A DNA stretch of 30,576 nt from Stenocarpella maydis (taxonomy: Eukaryota > Ascomycota > Sordariomycetes > Diaporthales > Diaporthaceae), in assembly GCA_002270565.1 (NCBI GenBank), contig NQMI01000257.1, forward strand, positions 1-30,576, written 5' to 3'. Under the pieces are notes generated by a model that was given only the letters and a program-made list of their open reading frames with translations, did no database searches and was not told where the DNA came from. Both the position numbers and the translations under genes were made by a program. Position 1 is the first letter of the stretch. Every line of letters begins with the position of its first letter. Shown piece by piece: positions 18,793-29,020 of this stretch.

Positions 18793-18990
18793 TTAAATTC
18801 TCGGTGCAAGCCTTACTCTGTCTGTCCTATACATGTTTCGGGACCCGGGGGACAGTAGCTCATGGTCGCTTTTGAGTATGAGTACAAGCTGCAACAAGCT
18901 ATTGTCTGATAGGTACTGGTTGGTGTTGTTCAGGACCCAGATCAACGGTCTATACTCGTGCTCAATGATGACACGGACGATGTCGCGAGC
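18793..18990 (-). other. Short unassigned open stretch at the island edge
   Basis: A 66-codon minus-strand frame ending at TAA 18795-18793 reads like real protein (VIIEHEYRPLIWVLNNTNQY; SLLQLVLILKSDHELLSPGS). It is preceded by an in-frame TGA (18993-18991) with no nearby ATG. It may be the last exon or a fragment of a gene whose remainder was lost at the RIP boundary, or it may be chance. No family is recognised. Confidence 0.25.
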
Positions 18991-19208
18991 TCAACCTGGC
19001 TGCCCAGCCCGATTTCGCTACACATCTGAATCGACCACCACTTATTCCATTTAGCTCCGATTACAGAAGATACTCGGTCGGTACATGACGCCCTTGCGCC
19101 TTAGTCTACGAAATACAACGGCGACCTGAACAAAAGAAGAGGGCGCTGAGGTACCCAGAAGCATCGAGAGAAGACGCATAAAAGCGAGAAATGGGCTGCA
19201 TGGCACCT

Positions 19209-22200
19209 CTATGACGACGCAGAGCTGGCCTCCTTGCTGGCCTCCTTCTTCTCACTTGCAGGCTTCGCAGCCTTGGCCTTGGCCTCGTGGTCGCCTTCGA
19301 CGCTCTCCTTGGCGGGAGGCACAACCTCGTTCTCTCCGGCGGCCTTTTGCTTCTGCGCAGTCTGCGTGTCGACACCCTCGACGTCCGGATGCGGCGGCGC
19401 GACGGCCACAGGCTCACCGACGGCCTGCTTGTGGCCCTCGCCAAGCGGCGGCTCGAGCTCATTGCCGTCCGCGTCCAACAAGCGCGTCCGCGTCTCGTAC
19501 CGTGTCTTGAACTCCACCTTACCCTCCAGCGCCTTGACCTGCTCCTCGTTCAGGATGTTGCCGTCTTGGTCGCGGTACTCGATCCGCTCCTCACGCTTCA
19601 CAAGACGCTGGCCCGGCGGCACTGGCGCCCCGCTGATGCCCGCGTCGCCGTGCTTGAAGAGGTCTTCCTTGCCGGGTATCGGCTTCTGTCCTTGCTCCTG
19701 CTGTAAATTCTGCTGCTCACCGGCCGGCGCCGCCACCGCAGGCTCCGCGGGCTCCGCGGGCGCTTGGGAGCTGGGCACCGAATTCTTGGGCGTTGCCGAC
19801 GCAGCTGGGACGCCACCCATGGTGTTGTACTGTGAGTACTGTTACGTGGAGTGGTACACCGTTAGTTACTGAGCCGCGAAGTCAACATCGGATGCGCATC
19901 TTCACTATGATATTCAGAGCATTTGCCACCTTGCCGCCTATGAAAAAAGACTTCCAGATCTGCGAAGCTGTGCTGCGAGAGGCTTTTTTAAAGCTGCTAT
20001 GCTATTTTCCACCTGGTAGTAGAGGCCGCAGGATCGCGTTTGAGCAAGTTGCGGAATGCTATGGAGCGCTTGCTACAGCTATTCCTCCATTTGCCTAGCC
20101 TTGTGTCTAACCCTTATGGGATATCTGCACCTGGGGTACCTGTCCTGGAGGGGAGCCAGAAAAAGAACTTACGTCGGTGTAGAAAGAGTTACAATCGAAG
20201 TCCCAAGAGTCGAAAAGCTTCACGCGCTTGCACTCCGACTTCGTCCAAGTATTTCCGTATGCGAGAGGTGCGTAAATCACGAAAACGGCAGCGGACAAGA
20301 CTAAGAAGCTCGTGGTTGTCGTCTTGTTGATGATCGAGTTCTCTCGGATGCCCAGGGCCGCGACCCGAGCGGTCAGGAAGTCGAAGATTTGGCACAGGGC
20401 GATGACGGCGTAGGTCAGAGCCGGGAAGTAGTGGTGAAGGAAGAGCTGGCGTTGCATCAGGTAGAAAGGGAAGTAGTGGAATGCCCAACCAAGCACGGAC
20501 ATCCCGATCTCGTAGTCGAAACGTTTGAAAGTGACGTTGTCGTAGTCCCTGTAGCTCCGCTGCCACCTGAGAATGGCGACGCCCTTGAACAGGACGTACA
20601 CCACCACGGCCAGGGTAGAGCTCCACCAGACAATCGGATTGCCAATGAGATAAATCTGGCGGTGGTCTTTGCCCCAGAAGTTGATGCCTCGCCTGAGAAT
20701 CGGCCACGAGTTCGGGCGAGAGTCCCAGGCGTGCGACTCGACCAGTCCGGCGTTGGTCCTCCACATGACCTGCTGGAGTTCCCAGAACTTGCCAAAGAAG
20801 CCCGGGTCCCGGTAGTTCACCTTCTCGGCATCGGCGCCAAGAGCCGGGTGCTCATTGTACTCAACGTACCACAGGCTGTTGGGAAGTGTGCCGCCCTTGG
20901 CGCAGGTGACTTCTTGCTGCTCGGAGGCCCACTCAGGCAACTTGACCTTGTGCGAAAACAGAACACAGCCGGTCATGATGTGTACGAGTTTGAACTTTGT
21001 CTCGATTGTACGCAGGCGTTCTTGAGCGACGCCGGCCTTGGACTGCTTCCCAACGATCTCAACCCGGAAGAAGTCGTTGGCATCGCCCTCAAAGCCTTCG
21101 TAGCCGTATGCTGAAACCTCGTTTTGCCAATCCTGCTCGGTGACCGGGGGTCTCACGTCGTGGGAGTGGAGACGTCGATGAGTGTTGATATGGTACAGAC
21201 GAAGAACATCACCGTTCTTGATGAAGGTTGGCTCCAGCTTATCCCAAGCCTCGGTCCCGTTGATGGGTTCGCCGTTAATGTTCAGTGGCTGAGTCTGATT
21301 CTCAAGCAACCAGACATTGTTCTCGTCCTTGTGAGGGTATAGCGTGATCTGTTGCTGCTTGCTACCGGTGGGGTACATCAAGGGGTGGGAGTGAAGGTAG
21401 CCTCCTTGGGTGTTGACGTGGCGGATGGAAACCCTGCTGCCCATGAGAACGTCTGCAGGAACATCTTGCATGCTCTTCGAGTTCAAAGTGGACTGGAACT
21501 CAGAGCTCATAAACCCATCGCCTTCGCCGGGGTTGACGAGGCAGACGAAATGGATGGCAAACATGGACAGGTAGAAGGTGGCCGGGATAACAATGAGGCA
21601 GAAGAAGCGGGCCATGAAGTGCTTCAACCAAATCCTGGTCGTGACGGTCTTGGTGTCACCGAGCAAGACCCAGAGCTGGACCAACGTCAAGCTTCCCACC
21701 CAGGCAATCGTGAAGAGGCCGACCCATTTGATGCTGATGGTCGCGCCGAGGCCGAGCCCGGTCATGGCGAGCCAGAACCACCAACTGGGCTGGAACGCTC
21801 GAGTAGGACCCAATTCGTGTTGGTTGGTGAATGACAGGAACGCCATCGTCGTGAAGGCCGTCGCGAGAACCAGAGGCGAGTCGAGGAGGATCAGACGAGC
21901 CTGTGTGAGAAGACCGTTCTCGAAGATGATCAAGCCAGCTCCCATGGCCGAGGTGAAGGTTCGACATCCCGCAGCCTTCAGAGTTAGGAAAATGACGGGA
22001 ACCAAGAGAATACCGCAGATGGCGGGGAACATGCGCATGGCAACGTATGGAACGCCGGGCTCGACATAGTCCTTCCCAATCTCCTTGAAATCGAAGTCGC
22101 CATTAAAGCCAGCGAGCCAGCCGAAGAGTGTGATGAGAAGTTTGGCCAGAGGAGGGTGGACGTCCATGAAAAACTTGCCCTTGATGTATTTCGAAGCGAA

Positions 22201-22525
22201 GCCGCCGAAGCTGGGGGTGAAGTCGGTTAGCGGGGGACATGGTGCTTGGGAGGGTGTATCAGGAGACTACATACTGGACCTCGTCGAACACCACACTGCT
22301 GGGCTGATAGATGCGGAAGAGACGGACAATGGCACCGAGGAATGTCAAGCCGAGCATGACCTGGTAGTCGGAAACAGGTAGGAGGAAGACATCATTATCA
22401 GCAACGCCTTCGGATGTGTAGTCGTCAGGCTTTCGTGTCCTGGTCCTGGGATCCACATGGTTCTGTTTGGAGAGGGGAGAAGGTGGCCTCGCCGTTTGCG
22501 CCTGCGCGCCAACTGAGCGAGCCAT
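19209..22525 (-). CDS. pmt2: Dolichyl-phosphate-mannose:protein O-mannosyltransferase, PMT2 type, three exons
   Basis: The model is exon 1 22525-22275, exon 2 22210-20173 and exon 3 19829-19209, giving 969 residues. Intron 1 (64 bp, GTATGT...CCCAG, CTAAC branch site) completes VVFDEVHFGGFASKYIKGKF, the PMT signature; Asp81-Glu82 match the essential pair of yeast Pmt1. Intron 2 (343 bp, GTAAGT...TCACAG, branch ACTAAC) joins NSFYTD to YNTMGG in phase 0. The enzyme transfers mannose from dolichyl-phosphate to Ser/Thr of secretory proteins in the ER. Residues 55-310 are the GT39 membrane/catalytic part, about 340-540 the lumenal MIR repeats (GSRVSIRHVNTQGGYLHSH; RLYHINTHRRLHSH), and 555-762 the C-terminal multi-TM region. 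Residues 764-969 are a hydrophilic Ala/Pro/Glu/Lys-rich tail with RIEYRDQDGNILNEEQVKAL and KTRYETRTRLLDADGNEL. The start has a perfect Kozak context (CCACCATGG). Confidence 0.93.
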
Positions 22526-23440
22526 GGTGGAAAGTATCGAGGTTCTCGGTTTGGAGGGGTGGTGTTAGGATCGAAGAGGTGAAAAAAAAAGTCTTGGACC
22601 TCTGACTTTCTAGGAGAGATGCCGCGCACGACTCAGGTCGCCAGAGTCGATGCGCACAGGGAAGTAGTGCGGAGAAGGGATTACAGAAACGATCGTCGAG
22701 AAGTAAAGGTCATTAGAAGGAGGTCGCTGTCACGGGAGAAAAGGCGACAGCCTGATGAAGGGAAAAGAAAAAAGAGGCTGGATGCCTGGGTTGGAGACAA
22801 GAGATGCAGAATGGCCTGTCCTTCCTGTGGCCTATGTTGACGATGCAGCAGTATAGCCTCTGGTTCGAAGGTGGGAGAAAGAAGTCTGCGTCGTGGATGG
22901 GAAAGGGGGATCAAGAAGATGGATGCTTCCCTGCGTTGCATGGGAGCTTGGGGTAGCATTGTTCGGCTGACCTGGCCTCTACACAGTAGTGTACATAGTA
23001 CGTAAGTACCTGGAGTACGAGGTGCCCGCACCGAACTTTGGACACAAGGGCCCTCTGCTATGAACCAGCTCCGCTCCAGGCCGGGAGGGCTCAGGCAAGG
23101 GAGGCCATCTTCTGGTATAGCAGCCCATCCCTTGGCCTGGCGCTTGTCTGTTTCCTCCCCCTGGGGCTTCTGGAAACACAATTAGCTTTTTGAGGAATCT
23201 TCATCTGGTCTTTCTCATGGTAGATAGACGCTCTCAAGTCTCAAGGCTTCATTCGCATCACCCTGTTCAGAGAAACAAAACAGCTTGCTGTCTCACAGTG
23301 GCTGCACCCGCCGACATGGTACCACGCTAACAGTGGGACAGCTATTGGGAGAGCTGATGTGGACACGGCATCTGGTGGTCGATACACGGGATATTTTGTG
23401 TAGATACCAAGAGGCAGTCGGCAACTCTCCTGCTTTGAAA

Positions 23441-23459
23441 CCCACCACGAGGTGGTGGG
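23441..23459 (+). other. Perfect short inverted repeat
   Basis: CCCACCAC (23441-23448) and GTGGTGGG (23452-23459) form an 8-bp stem with a 3-base loop. It is a possible protein-binding palindrome or incidental. Confidence 0.6.
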
Positions 23460-24231
23460 GGCCTTGCTTCTAGATCCCATTATCTCTCTCTCTCAATGCC
23501 CCTCTGAACATCAACTAGAGAGCCAGAGGGTATTGTGCTGTATCCACATCTTCCCTCGAGAGATGGGGGAGGGGTGATGATCGACCCAAAATTAGGATTG
23601 ATGTACTATGTAATTAGACACAGGCACGGACTTGGGCGCCAAGTCTTCTCCGAACTAAAATTGGATTCGCAGCTCGTGCCGTCGTGGCCTTGTGGTGGCA
23701 GCTGAGATTCAAGACAGACCATCTCCCCAATCCACCATTAGAACGGGAGAATGCTCTCAGACCCTCTGCGCCTTGGAGGCAGCTGCATGGTTACTGTAGA
23801 TGGACATCTTTCACATCGCCATACCTGGTCCTATTTGCCATGAAATTGGTCCGACGTCAAGAAGCCGGTACCTGTAACAGAATTCGGCGGGCAAATGCCA
23901 TCCACACAGCAGGCCCGGCCTGTCTGGCCCAGCACGAGTTTGTGCGAGTCGGTGTGATGTGTCTCTCTCGCCTATTTGGCAGGGTGAAGAGTGCGGTGCG
24001 AGTCTGTGTTTCTATTGGAACGGACTCGAGATTCACCCTGCCTTGTATTCATGGTGTGCATCTTCACTCCACACCAGGGCTTCTATGTGTATGCAGACTA
24101 CTAGGAGATATTTGGGAATTATTGAATTCGTGAGACTGGATTCTTATTTCTGTATCAGATGCCGACTCCCATGGCAGGAATGTAGTGTGATTAAGAGCAT
24201 CACCATGACCTTCTGGTACTATTACTACAAC

Positions 24232-24294
24232 CTTACCTAGGCATGTACTTAGTATGTACCCATGTACCTATGTACCTACGTACCTTGGGTAGGT
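24232..24294 (+). promoter_or_regulatory. TACCTA/GTACC-rich repeat upstream of SF3A1
   Basis: CTTACCTAGGCATGTAC is followed by repeated ATGTACC, ATGTACCT and ACGTACCTT, then GGTAGGTAA, about 160 bp upstream of the SF3A1 start. Such TACCTA-type motifs recur near fungal promoters. The role is inferred from position only. Confidence 0.4.
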
Positions 24295-24455
24295 AAATGG
24301 CACCTGAGCACAGGCCAGCTAGGAGCCTAACTTTTTTGGGGCGCAACGAGGTGTCGCGTCCATACCTGCTGTCAGCCTCGAAACACCAAACCTATCTGAA
24401 CCATTCATCGTCCAACCCGCATCATCGCAGTGGGCCATCACACACATCACCGACC

Positions 24456-26069
24456 ATGGCCACTTCCAATGGCGATGCAGCGGCAGCGGCAGCTGAGCTC
24501 GACAAGCTCAAGCCTCCGACAGGCATGGTTGTCCCTCCACCTGGCGAGATCCGTGAAGCCATTGAGAAGACTGCTGGCTTCGTAGCCCGACGTGGAGTAA
24601 GTTTCGAGGAACGAATCCGCGAGAGCCATGGAGCCAACCCCAAATTTAGCTTCTTAAATGGCCAAGCCGACCCCTATAACGCCTGGTACGAGTGGCGAAA
24701 GGAGCAGTACAAGTCTGGCAACATCACTGCCCACGCCGCCGGCCGCGTTGGCGAGGACTTTGCGACGCCTGCCAAGGAGCAGCCCAAGGGTCCACGGAAG
24801 CCGCCCGACTTCCAGTTCTCTGCACGCATGCCGCGCATCAACCAGAAGGACTTGGAAATCCTCAGACTGACGGCACTCTTCGTCGCGAGGAACGGACGCC
24901 AGTTCATGACCACATTGGCACAGCGCGAAGGCGGCAACCCTCAGTTCCAGTTCCTCATTCAGAACCACACGTTCCACAACTACTTCCAACACATGATTGA
25001 CCAGTACTCGATACTGCTCCGGGAGGGTGGCAGCACGGGCGAGGGGACCAAGACCCAGCAGGAGCGCATGGAGGAGCTGCAGCGGACCGTCGACGACAAG
25101 TACCACGTGCTTGCGAGGGCCCGGCAGAGGGCGGAGTGGGCAAAGCACCAGGAGGCCGAGAGGATACGGAAGGAGGAGAAAGAGGAAGCGGAGAAGCTCG
25201 AGTTTGCACGAATCGACTGGAACGACTTCGTGGTCGTCGAGACCATTGTCTTTACCGAGTCCGATGACCAGGCCAACCTCCCTCCCCCTACCTCCCTGAA
25301 CGACCTGCAGTACGCCTCGCTGGAGGAGAAGAATAACGTTGCCATCAGCTCCAACCTTCGCCTCGAGGAGGCCTTCCCCTTCGACGACCACAGCTTCACC
25401 CCTGCGGCCCAGCAAACACTGCCTGTTCACCCCTCCCCGGCTGCGCAAGCTACGCCCCCACAGTTCCAATCTCCCATGCACCCGCCCGCGGGTGTGACCA
25501 CGCCTCCTGCCGTGCATGGCCGGTCGGCGCAGGAAGAAGAGGAGGCCCAGAGAATCCAGGAGCGGGAGCAGGCTCGTGCTCGCATGCAACAGGCTCAAGC
25601 AGAGGCCAGAGGAGGCCCCGGCCAGGTCAAGATCAGAGAAACCCCTGTCCCCAGAGCAGCCGCGCGGAACGCAAACAAGGCGGGAGCGCAGATGGCGATC
25701 TGCCCAAACTGCAAGCAGCAGATACCACTCAACGAGCTGCAAGAGCATATGCGCATCGAACTCCTGGACCCGCGGTGGAAGGAGCAGAAGGCAAAGGCGG
25801 ATTCGCGATATGCCACCACCAACCTTTCCACGGCCGACGTGGCCAACAACCTCAAGAGACTTGCAAGTCAGAGAAGCGATGTCTTCGATGGGGTTACTGG
25901 AATGCCAGTCTCTGAGGAAGAGGCGGCCCGACGGAAGAAGGTCGCCGTCAACGCTTTTGATGGCAATCCTGATGGAAAGAGCCAGGCCCACATGAACCAC
26001 CTGCAGTCAGTCAACGTGGAGGAGCAGATCAGAGCCATCCATCAGAGGTTCGCGGGGGAGAAGAGATGA
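24456..26069 (+). CDS. SF3A1: Splicing factor 3A subunit 1 (SF3a120 / Prp21 family), two SURP domains
   Basis: This is an intronless frame of 537 residues from ATG 24456 (CGACCATGG, strong context). The frame stays open upstream to ATG 24297, but residues encoded there look like leader sequence. The protein is a subunit of SF3a in the U2 snRNP, needed for branch-site recognition before spliceosome assembly in the nucleus. SURP1 is at about 31-84 (EIREAIEKTAGFVARRGVSF, NPKFSFLNGQADPYNAWYEW) and SURP2 at about 131-184 (LEILRLTALFVARNGRQF, NPQFQFLIQNHTFHNYF). The Prp21-like central region follows, including a charged helix at about 230-250 and WNDFVVVETIVF. A Pro-rich linker leads to a CPNCKQQIPLNELQEHMRIE motif (416-435) and the conserved ELLDPRWKEQK. 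The C-terminal ubiquitin-like domain of the animal protein is absent, as usual in fungi. Confidence 0.95.
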   Translation: MATSNGDAAAAAAELDKLKPPTGMVVPPPGEIREAIEKTAGFVARRGVSFEERIRESHGANPKFSFLNGQADPYNAWYEWRKEQYKSGNITAHAAGRVGEDFATPAKEQPKGPRKPPDFQFSARMPRINQKDLEILRLTALFVARNGRQFMTTLAQREGGNPQFQFLIQNHTFHNYFQHMIDQYSILLREGGSTGEGTKTQQERMEELQRTVDDKYHVLARARQRAEWAKHQEAERIRKEEKEEAEKLEFARIDWNDFVVVETIVFTESDDQANLPPPTSLNDLQYASLEEKNNVAISSNLRLEEAFPFDDHSFTPAAQQTLPVHPSPAAQATPPQFQSPMHPPAGVTTPPAVHGRSAQEEEEAQRIQEREQARARMQQAQAEARGGPGQVKIRETPVPRAAARNANKAGAQMAICPNCKQQIPLNELQEHMRIELLDPRWKEQKAKADSRYATTNLSTADVANNLKRLASQRSDVFDGVTGMPVSEEEAARRKKVAVNAFDGNPDGKSQAHMNHLQSVNVEEQIRAIHQRFAGEKR

Positions 26070-27173
26070 GACAAAGCGGCGACCTACTAGATGAGGACGC
26101 TGTGGGGCTGCATTCAGACACGCCATGCCGACCACCGCGTCAGGGTATCGAGAGCACCCTGACCGGAAAGTCCCAGGTGTGATCGTAGCTTGGGTTGCGG
26201 GAACGGGACAGACGCGTTAGGTGAGAAATAATTACTTACGATTTGTGTGTTGTCAAGGCTTATACCAACCAAACGGAGCAGGTTGATGATGATTGAATGC
26301 GCCCCCCATCGTGACGTGAGACCTTGTCAGGATAACCCGGGACGTGTTTTCTCCACGATGAGGTCCTGTAAGCACCGTTTGAGATCACGGTTACCTGCAT
26401 GATCGCCCTACTGTGAACAATCAAGCGTATTGGGGAGAGGAAGCTGTGTCACCATTTTGCAAGAGAGAGACTTGGGTCACACAATGAGGCTGCTTCGTTG
26501 TACACCTAACAGAGGGAGCACTTCGAACTCCAGGCAGTCCGAGTGGGGACTTGGAGGCCAAGCGTTGCGCGAGACCAGGTGCTCCACCTCACGGCTTGGT
26601 GCTCTTCAGAATACGATGTGGGGTCGGAGCCAGAAAGAATAGTATTCCTCAAAATGCGATACCCATGCCGTCGCAAATGACACTGCACGTGCGGATCACA
26701 GATGGAGGCACATCCGAATCGAGTAAAGCAGCGGGATTGCACCTGCTTGGCTGCGCCAAGGACTACTCCCACCAGCTCCAGCTCCAGAATAGTAGCCCCA
26801 TACCACCCAAGCCGCCCCGCGCGCTTATTATATGAGCAGCTTCCCACAGGTCCAACCCCACATTGGCTTTACAGCTGACCTGCTGCTGTGGTCACGTTCA
26901 CCCCAACCCGGCCGACCTCCTCCCACATCACTGCCCACCGCGCGACAAAACGAGCTACCCCCGCGTATCCAGGCGGCAGACGGCGGGCCGGATACACACT
27001 AAAAACACTCAGAGGACCATCGCAATACCGTCAAAACGGCTTCCAACGGCGACGACGCCCCGCGCGCCGATGGCGCTGCGGCACCAGCGAACCAGGCGCC
27101 GCCCGTCTCTCCCACCTCTCCTGGCCCAGCAACAGCCCCAAAGGGGCCTGTCTCGCGCTTCCAGAAACCCATA
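26070..27173. other. Intergenic region, SF3A1 3' flank and snx3 leader
   Basis: About 1.1 kb separate two genes on the same strand. No gene is recognised. From 26832 to 27173 the frame of snx3 shows protein-like content (26832-26999, then 27003-27173), separated only by a TAA at 27000-27002. This may mark an N-terminal extension with an intron (see findings) or simply leader sequence. Confidence 0.55.
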
Positions 27174-27884
27174 ATGCAGTCCATGTCCAGCCTGCCGGAC
27201 ACGCGCCAGCAGTCCTTCGACGAGATCTACGGCCCGCCCGAGAACTTCCTCGAGATCGAGGTGTGTACTGCAGCCCGCCCCCTTCCCCAAGCCTGTCCGG
27301 GCTGCTCTCCCGCTCCTGCCATGTCGTGTGACTTGGCTACCCTGCCCAGCACACACACAAGACAGAACCACTGGCACAAACACGCAGCCCAAGACGCACG
27401 CAAGCCGCTGACCCGGCCCGCCCGCAAACCAGGTCCGCAACCCCCGAACGCACGGCATCGGCCGCTCCATGTACACCGACTACGAGATAGTCTGCCGGAC
27501 CAACATCCCCGCCTTCAAGCTGCGCCAGAGTACCGTGCGGCGCCGGTACTCGGACTTTGAGTACTTCCGGGACATTCTGGAGCGCGAGAGCGCACGCGTC
27601 ACGATACCTCCCCTGCCCGGCAAGGTGTTTACGAACCGGTTCAGCGACGACGTGATCGAGGGCAGGAGGGCCGGGCTGGAGAAGTTTCTCAAGATCGTCG
27701 TGGGCCACCCGCTGCTGCAGACGGGCAGCAAGGTCCTCGCGGCCTTTGTGCAAGGTAAGTTTGCGTTGCCACCGGGAGGCCGGGCAGTTTGCTCACGCGG
27801 CACACCGGTTCAATGAGGGGAGGCATGTGATTGTGGCTAATACTGCCGCCTACAGATCCGAACTGGGATCGCAACGCGTGGTGA
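27174..27884 (+). CDS. snx3: Sorting nexin 3 (Snx3/Grd19), PX-domain protein, three exons
   Basis: The model is exon 1 27174-27260, exon 2 27433-27754 and exon 3 27856-27884, giving 145 residues. Intron 1 is 172 bp (GTGTGT...CCAG) and joins FLEIE to VRNPRTHG. Intron 2 is 101 bp (GTAAGT...ACAG, with a CTAAT-like branch site) and joins AAFVQ to DPNWDRNAW. Snx3 binds phosphatidylinositol 3-phosphate on endosomes and recycles cargo to the Golgi with retromer. Almost the whole protein is a PX domain: [17 protein letters not shown] (65-81) with the lipid-contacting Arg, PPLPGK, and [35 protein letters not shown] is the conserved N-terminal signature. The length is normal for Snx3. The start at 27174 is the first in-frame ATG after a stop at 27000, but open frame upstream leaves a longer N-terminus possible. 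Confidence 0.92.
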
Positions 27885-28600
27885 CTTCCGAAAATGTTTG
27901 CTCGTTTGACTGCAGGGTCCTCCTCTTCCTCTTCTCTCACCACCACCAGCACCAACGACAGCAACAACAGCAATTATTCCTCTTGCCCCTCCTCCTCGAA
28001 CAACCGTCAACATCAACAACCCCGCCGGCCCAGGAAGCTGCGGAAACAACCTCCCAGGGGCTTGGCCGAGCATCAGGCCCTCTTCAAGCTTGCGGACCAT
28101 GATGGGAATCAAGCCACTACAGGAAGTATGGTCAGGGACGTGTGATCTTGAGGCTTGTGGGTGGGTGCGTACACGGTGTAGTGAGCCAGATTGGTGAAGG
28201 TACATAAGGCATGGCTTAATTTCTTCTCTGTTCACAATCCTTTCAGCATTGAAGCTTTGTTCCATGATATCAATACCATACCTCTTTCCTCGCGACCCCT
28301 TGTGTGTTGAAATACGTCTTATTTCATGGGATGGTCCACAATGCCGTTGATCGGTCCAACTGGCTAAAAAGCTTTGCAGCGCTCGGCTCATGATGTAGCT
28401 GTTACTTGAAATCTATTTTATACTCTCCATTCCTGGTTGTCATGCTGTCTATCCCGGCACCTCGCTTTGGAATATTCTCAAAGACTTGGGGACTATCAGC
28501 ATTGCAGAACTGGAGGATTTGTTGTTTATGCTCTATAGTATGATGTATGCCATAAACGTGTAATACATCTATTTAAACCGCATGAGATGCTTATATAGAG
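27885..28600. other. 3' flank of snx3
   Basis: This non-RIP sequence follows the snx3 stop. A low-complexity stretch (27915-28020) of Ser/Asn/Gln-type codons (TCC, AAC, CAG repeats) lies in the 3' region. It can be read in several frames, but nothing supports a gene. Composition turns AT-rich at about 28560-28600. Confidence 0.5.
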
Positions 28601-28854
28601 CCTTAGTTGAATAACTAAAGGCTTAAATTAGTATACGCTTTATTTAGAAGTAATGTATAATGTTAAAATTAGTTTACTTAATTAGTTTTTAAGTTAAATT
28701 AACTGAAACTAATTAGTATTTCAAGATACTAAATTTAAACTAATTAAAATAATTAAAAACTATTTATAATTTAATTATAAAATTTAAAAAATAAATAAAA
28801 TTCTAAATTTAAACTCTTTACTTTAAATAATTTTAAATTATCATATAGTTTTCT

Positions 28855-29020
28855 ATTAAGTAGACTATATTAACAAGTAAATTAATTTTATAATATTTAT
28901 TAAATTGTATTAGCTCCAGCATATATCTAAAGTTAAATAACTAATAAAAGTTAGCATTAATTAATACTGACTATACTTAATTACTTATTTCTAATTAATT
29001 TTACTAATTTAGAAGTATTA
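28855..29020 (-). repeat. Dispersed AT-rich repeat, copy C (inverted)
   Basis: On the minus strand this reads AATATTATAAAATTAATTTAC and GTTAATATAGTCTACTT, matching AATATTATAAAATTAATCTAC and ATTAATATGATCTACTT of copy B. TACTTAATTACTTATTTCTAA matches the reverse complement of copy A at about 1365-1385. The differences are transitions. The ends are approximate. Confidence 0.5.

Larger units (their letters stand above)
22526..24455. other. Divergent intergenic region between pmt2 and SF3A1
   Basis: This 1.9-kb stretch lies between the starts of two divergently transcribed housekeeping genes and should hold both promoters and 5' leaders. Composition is normal. Frames of 150-166 codons exist (minus 22681-23181, plus 23684-24133), but they show no family motif and look incidental. 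Visible elements are an 8-bp perfect hairpin at 23441-23459 and a TAC-rich repeat just upstream of SF3A1. Confidence 0.65.

Noticed and set aside
20389..21114. 241-codon plus-strand frame opposite pmt2
   Set aside because: It is fully antisense to the conserved MIR/transmembrane coding exon and has no independent support.
22681..23181. 166-codon minus-strand frame upstream of pmt2
   Set aside because: It lies in the 5' region of pmt2, has no recognisable domain and has a low-complexity end; most likely promoter or leader sequence.
23684..24133. 149-codon plus-strand frame upstream of SF3A1
   Set aside because: No family motifs, unusual composition rich in Cys and Arg, and no splice context; treated as chance.
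24297..24455. N-terminal extension of SF3A1 from ATG 24297
   Set aside because: The encoded residues are Ser/His/Pro-rich without family similarity, while ATG 24456 has a strong context and gives the usual N-terminus.
24654..26000. 448-codon minus-strand frame opposite SF3A1
   Set aside because: It is antisense to a gene with clear SURP domains; the Leu/Arg/Gly-rich content is a by-product of codon use on the other strand and has no motif.
27837..28391. 184-codon minus-strand frame behind snx3
   Set aside because: It overlaps the last snx3 exon and a low-complexity 3' flank; no domain is visible.
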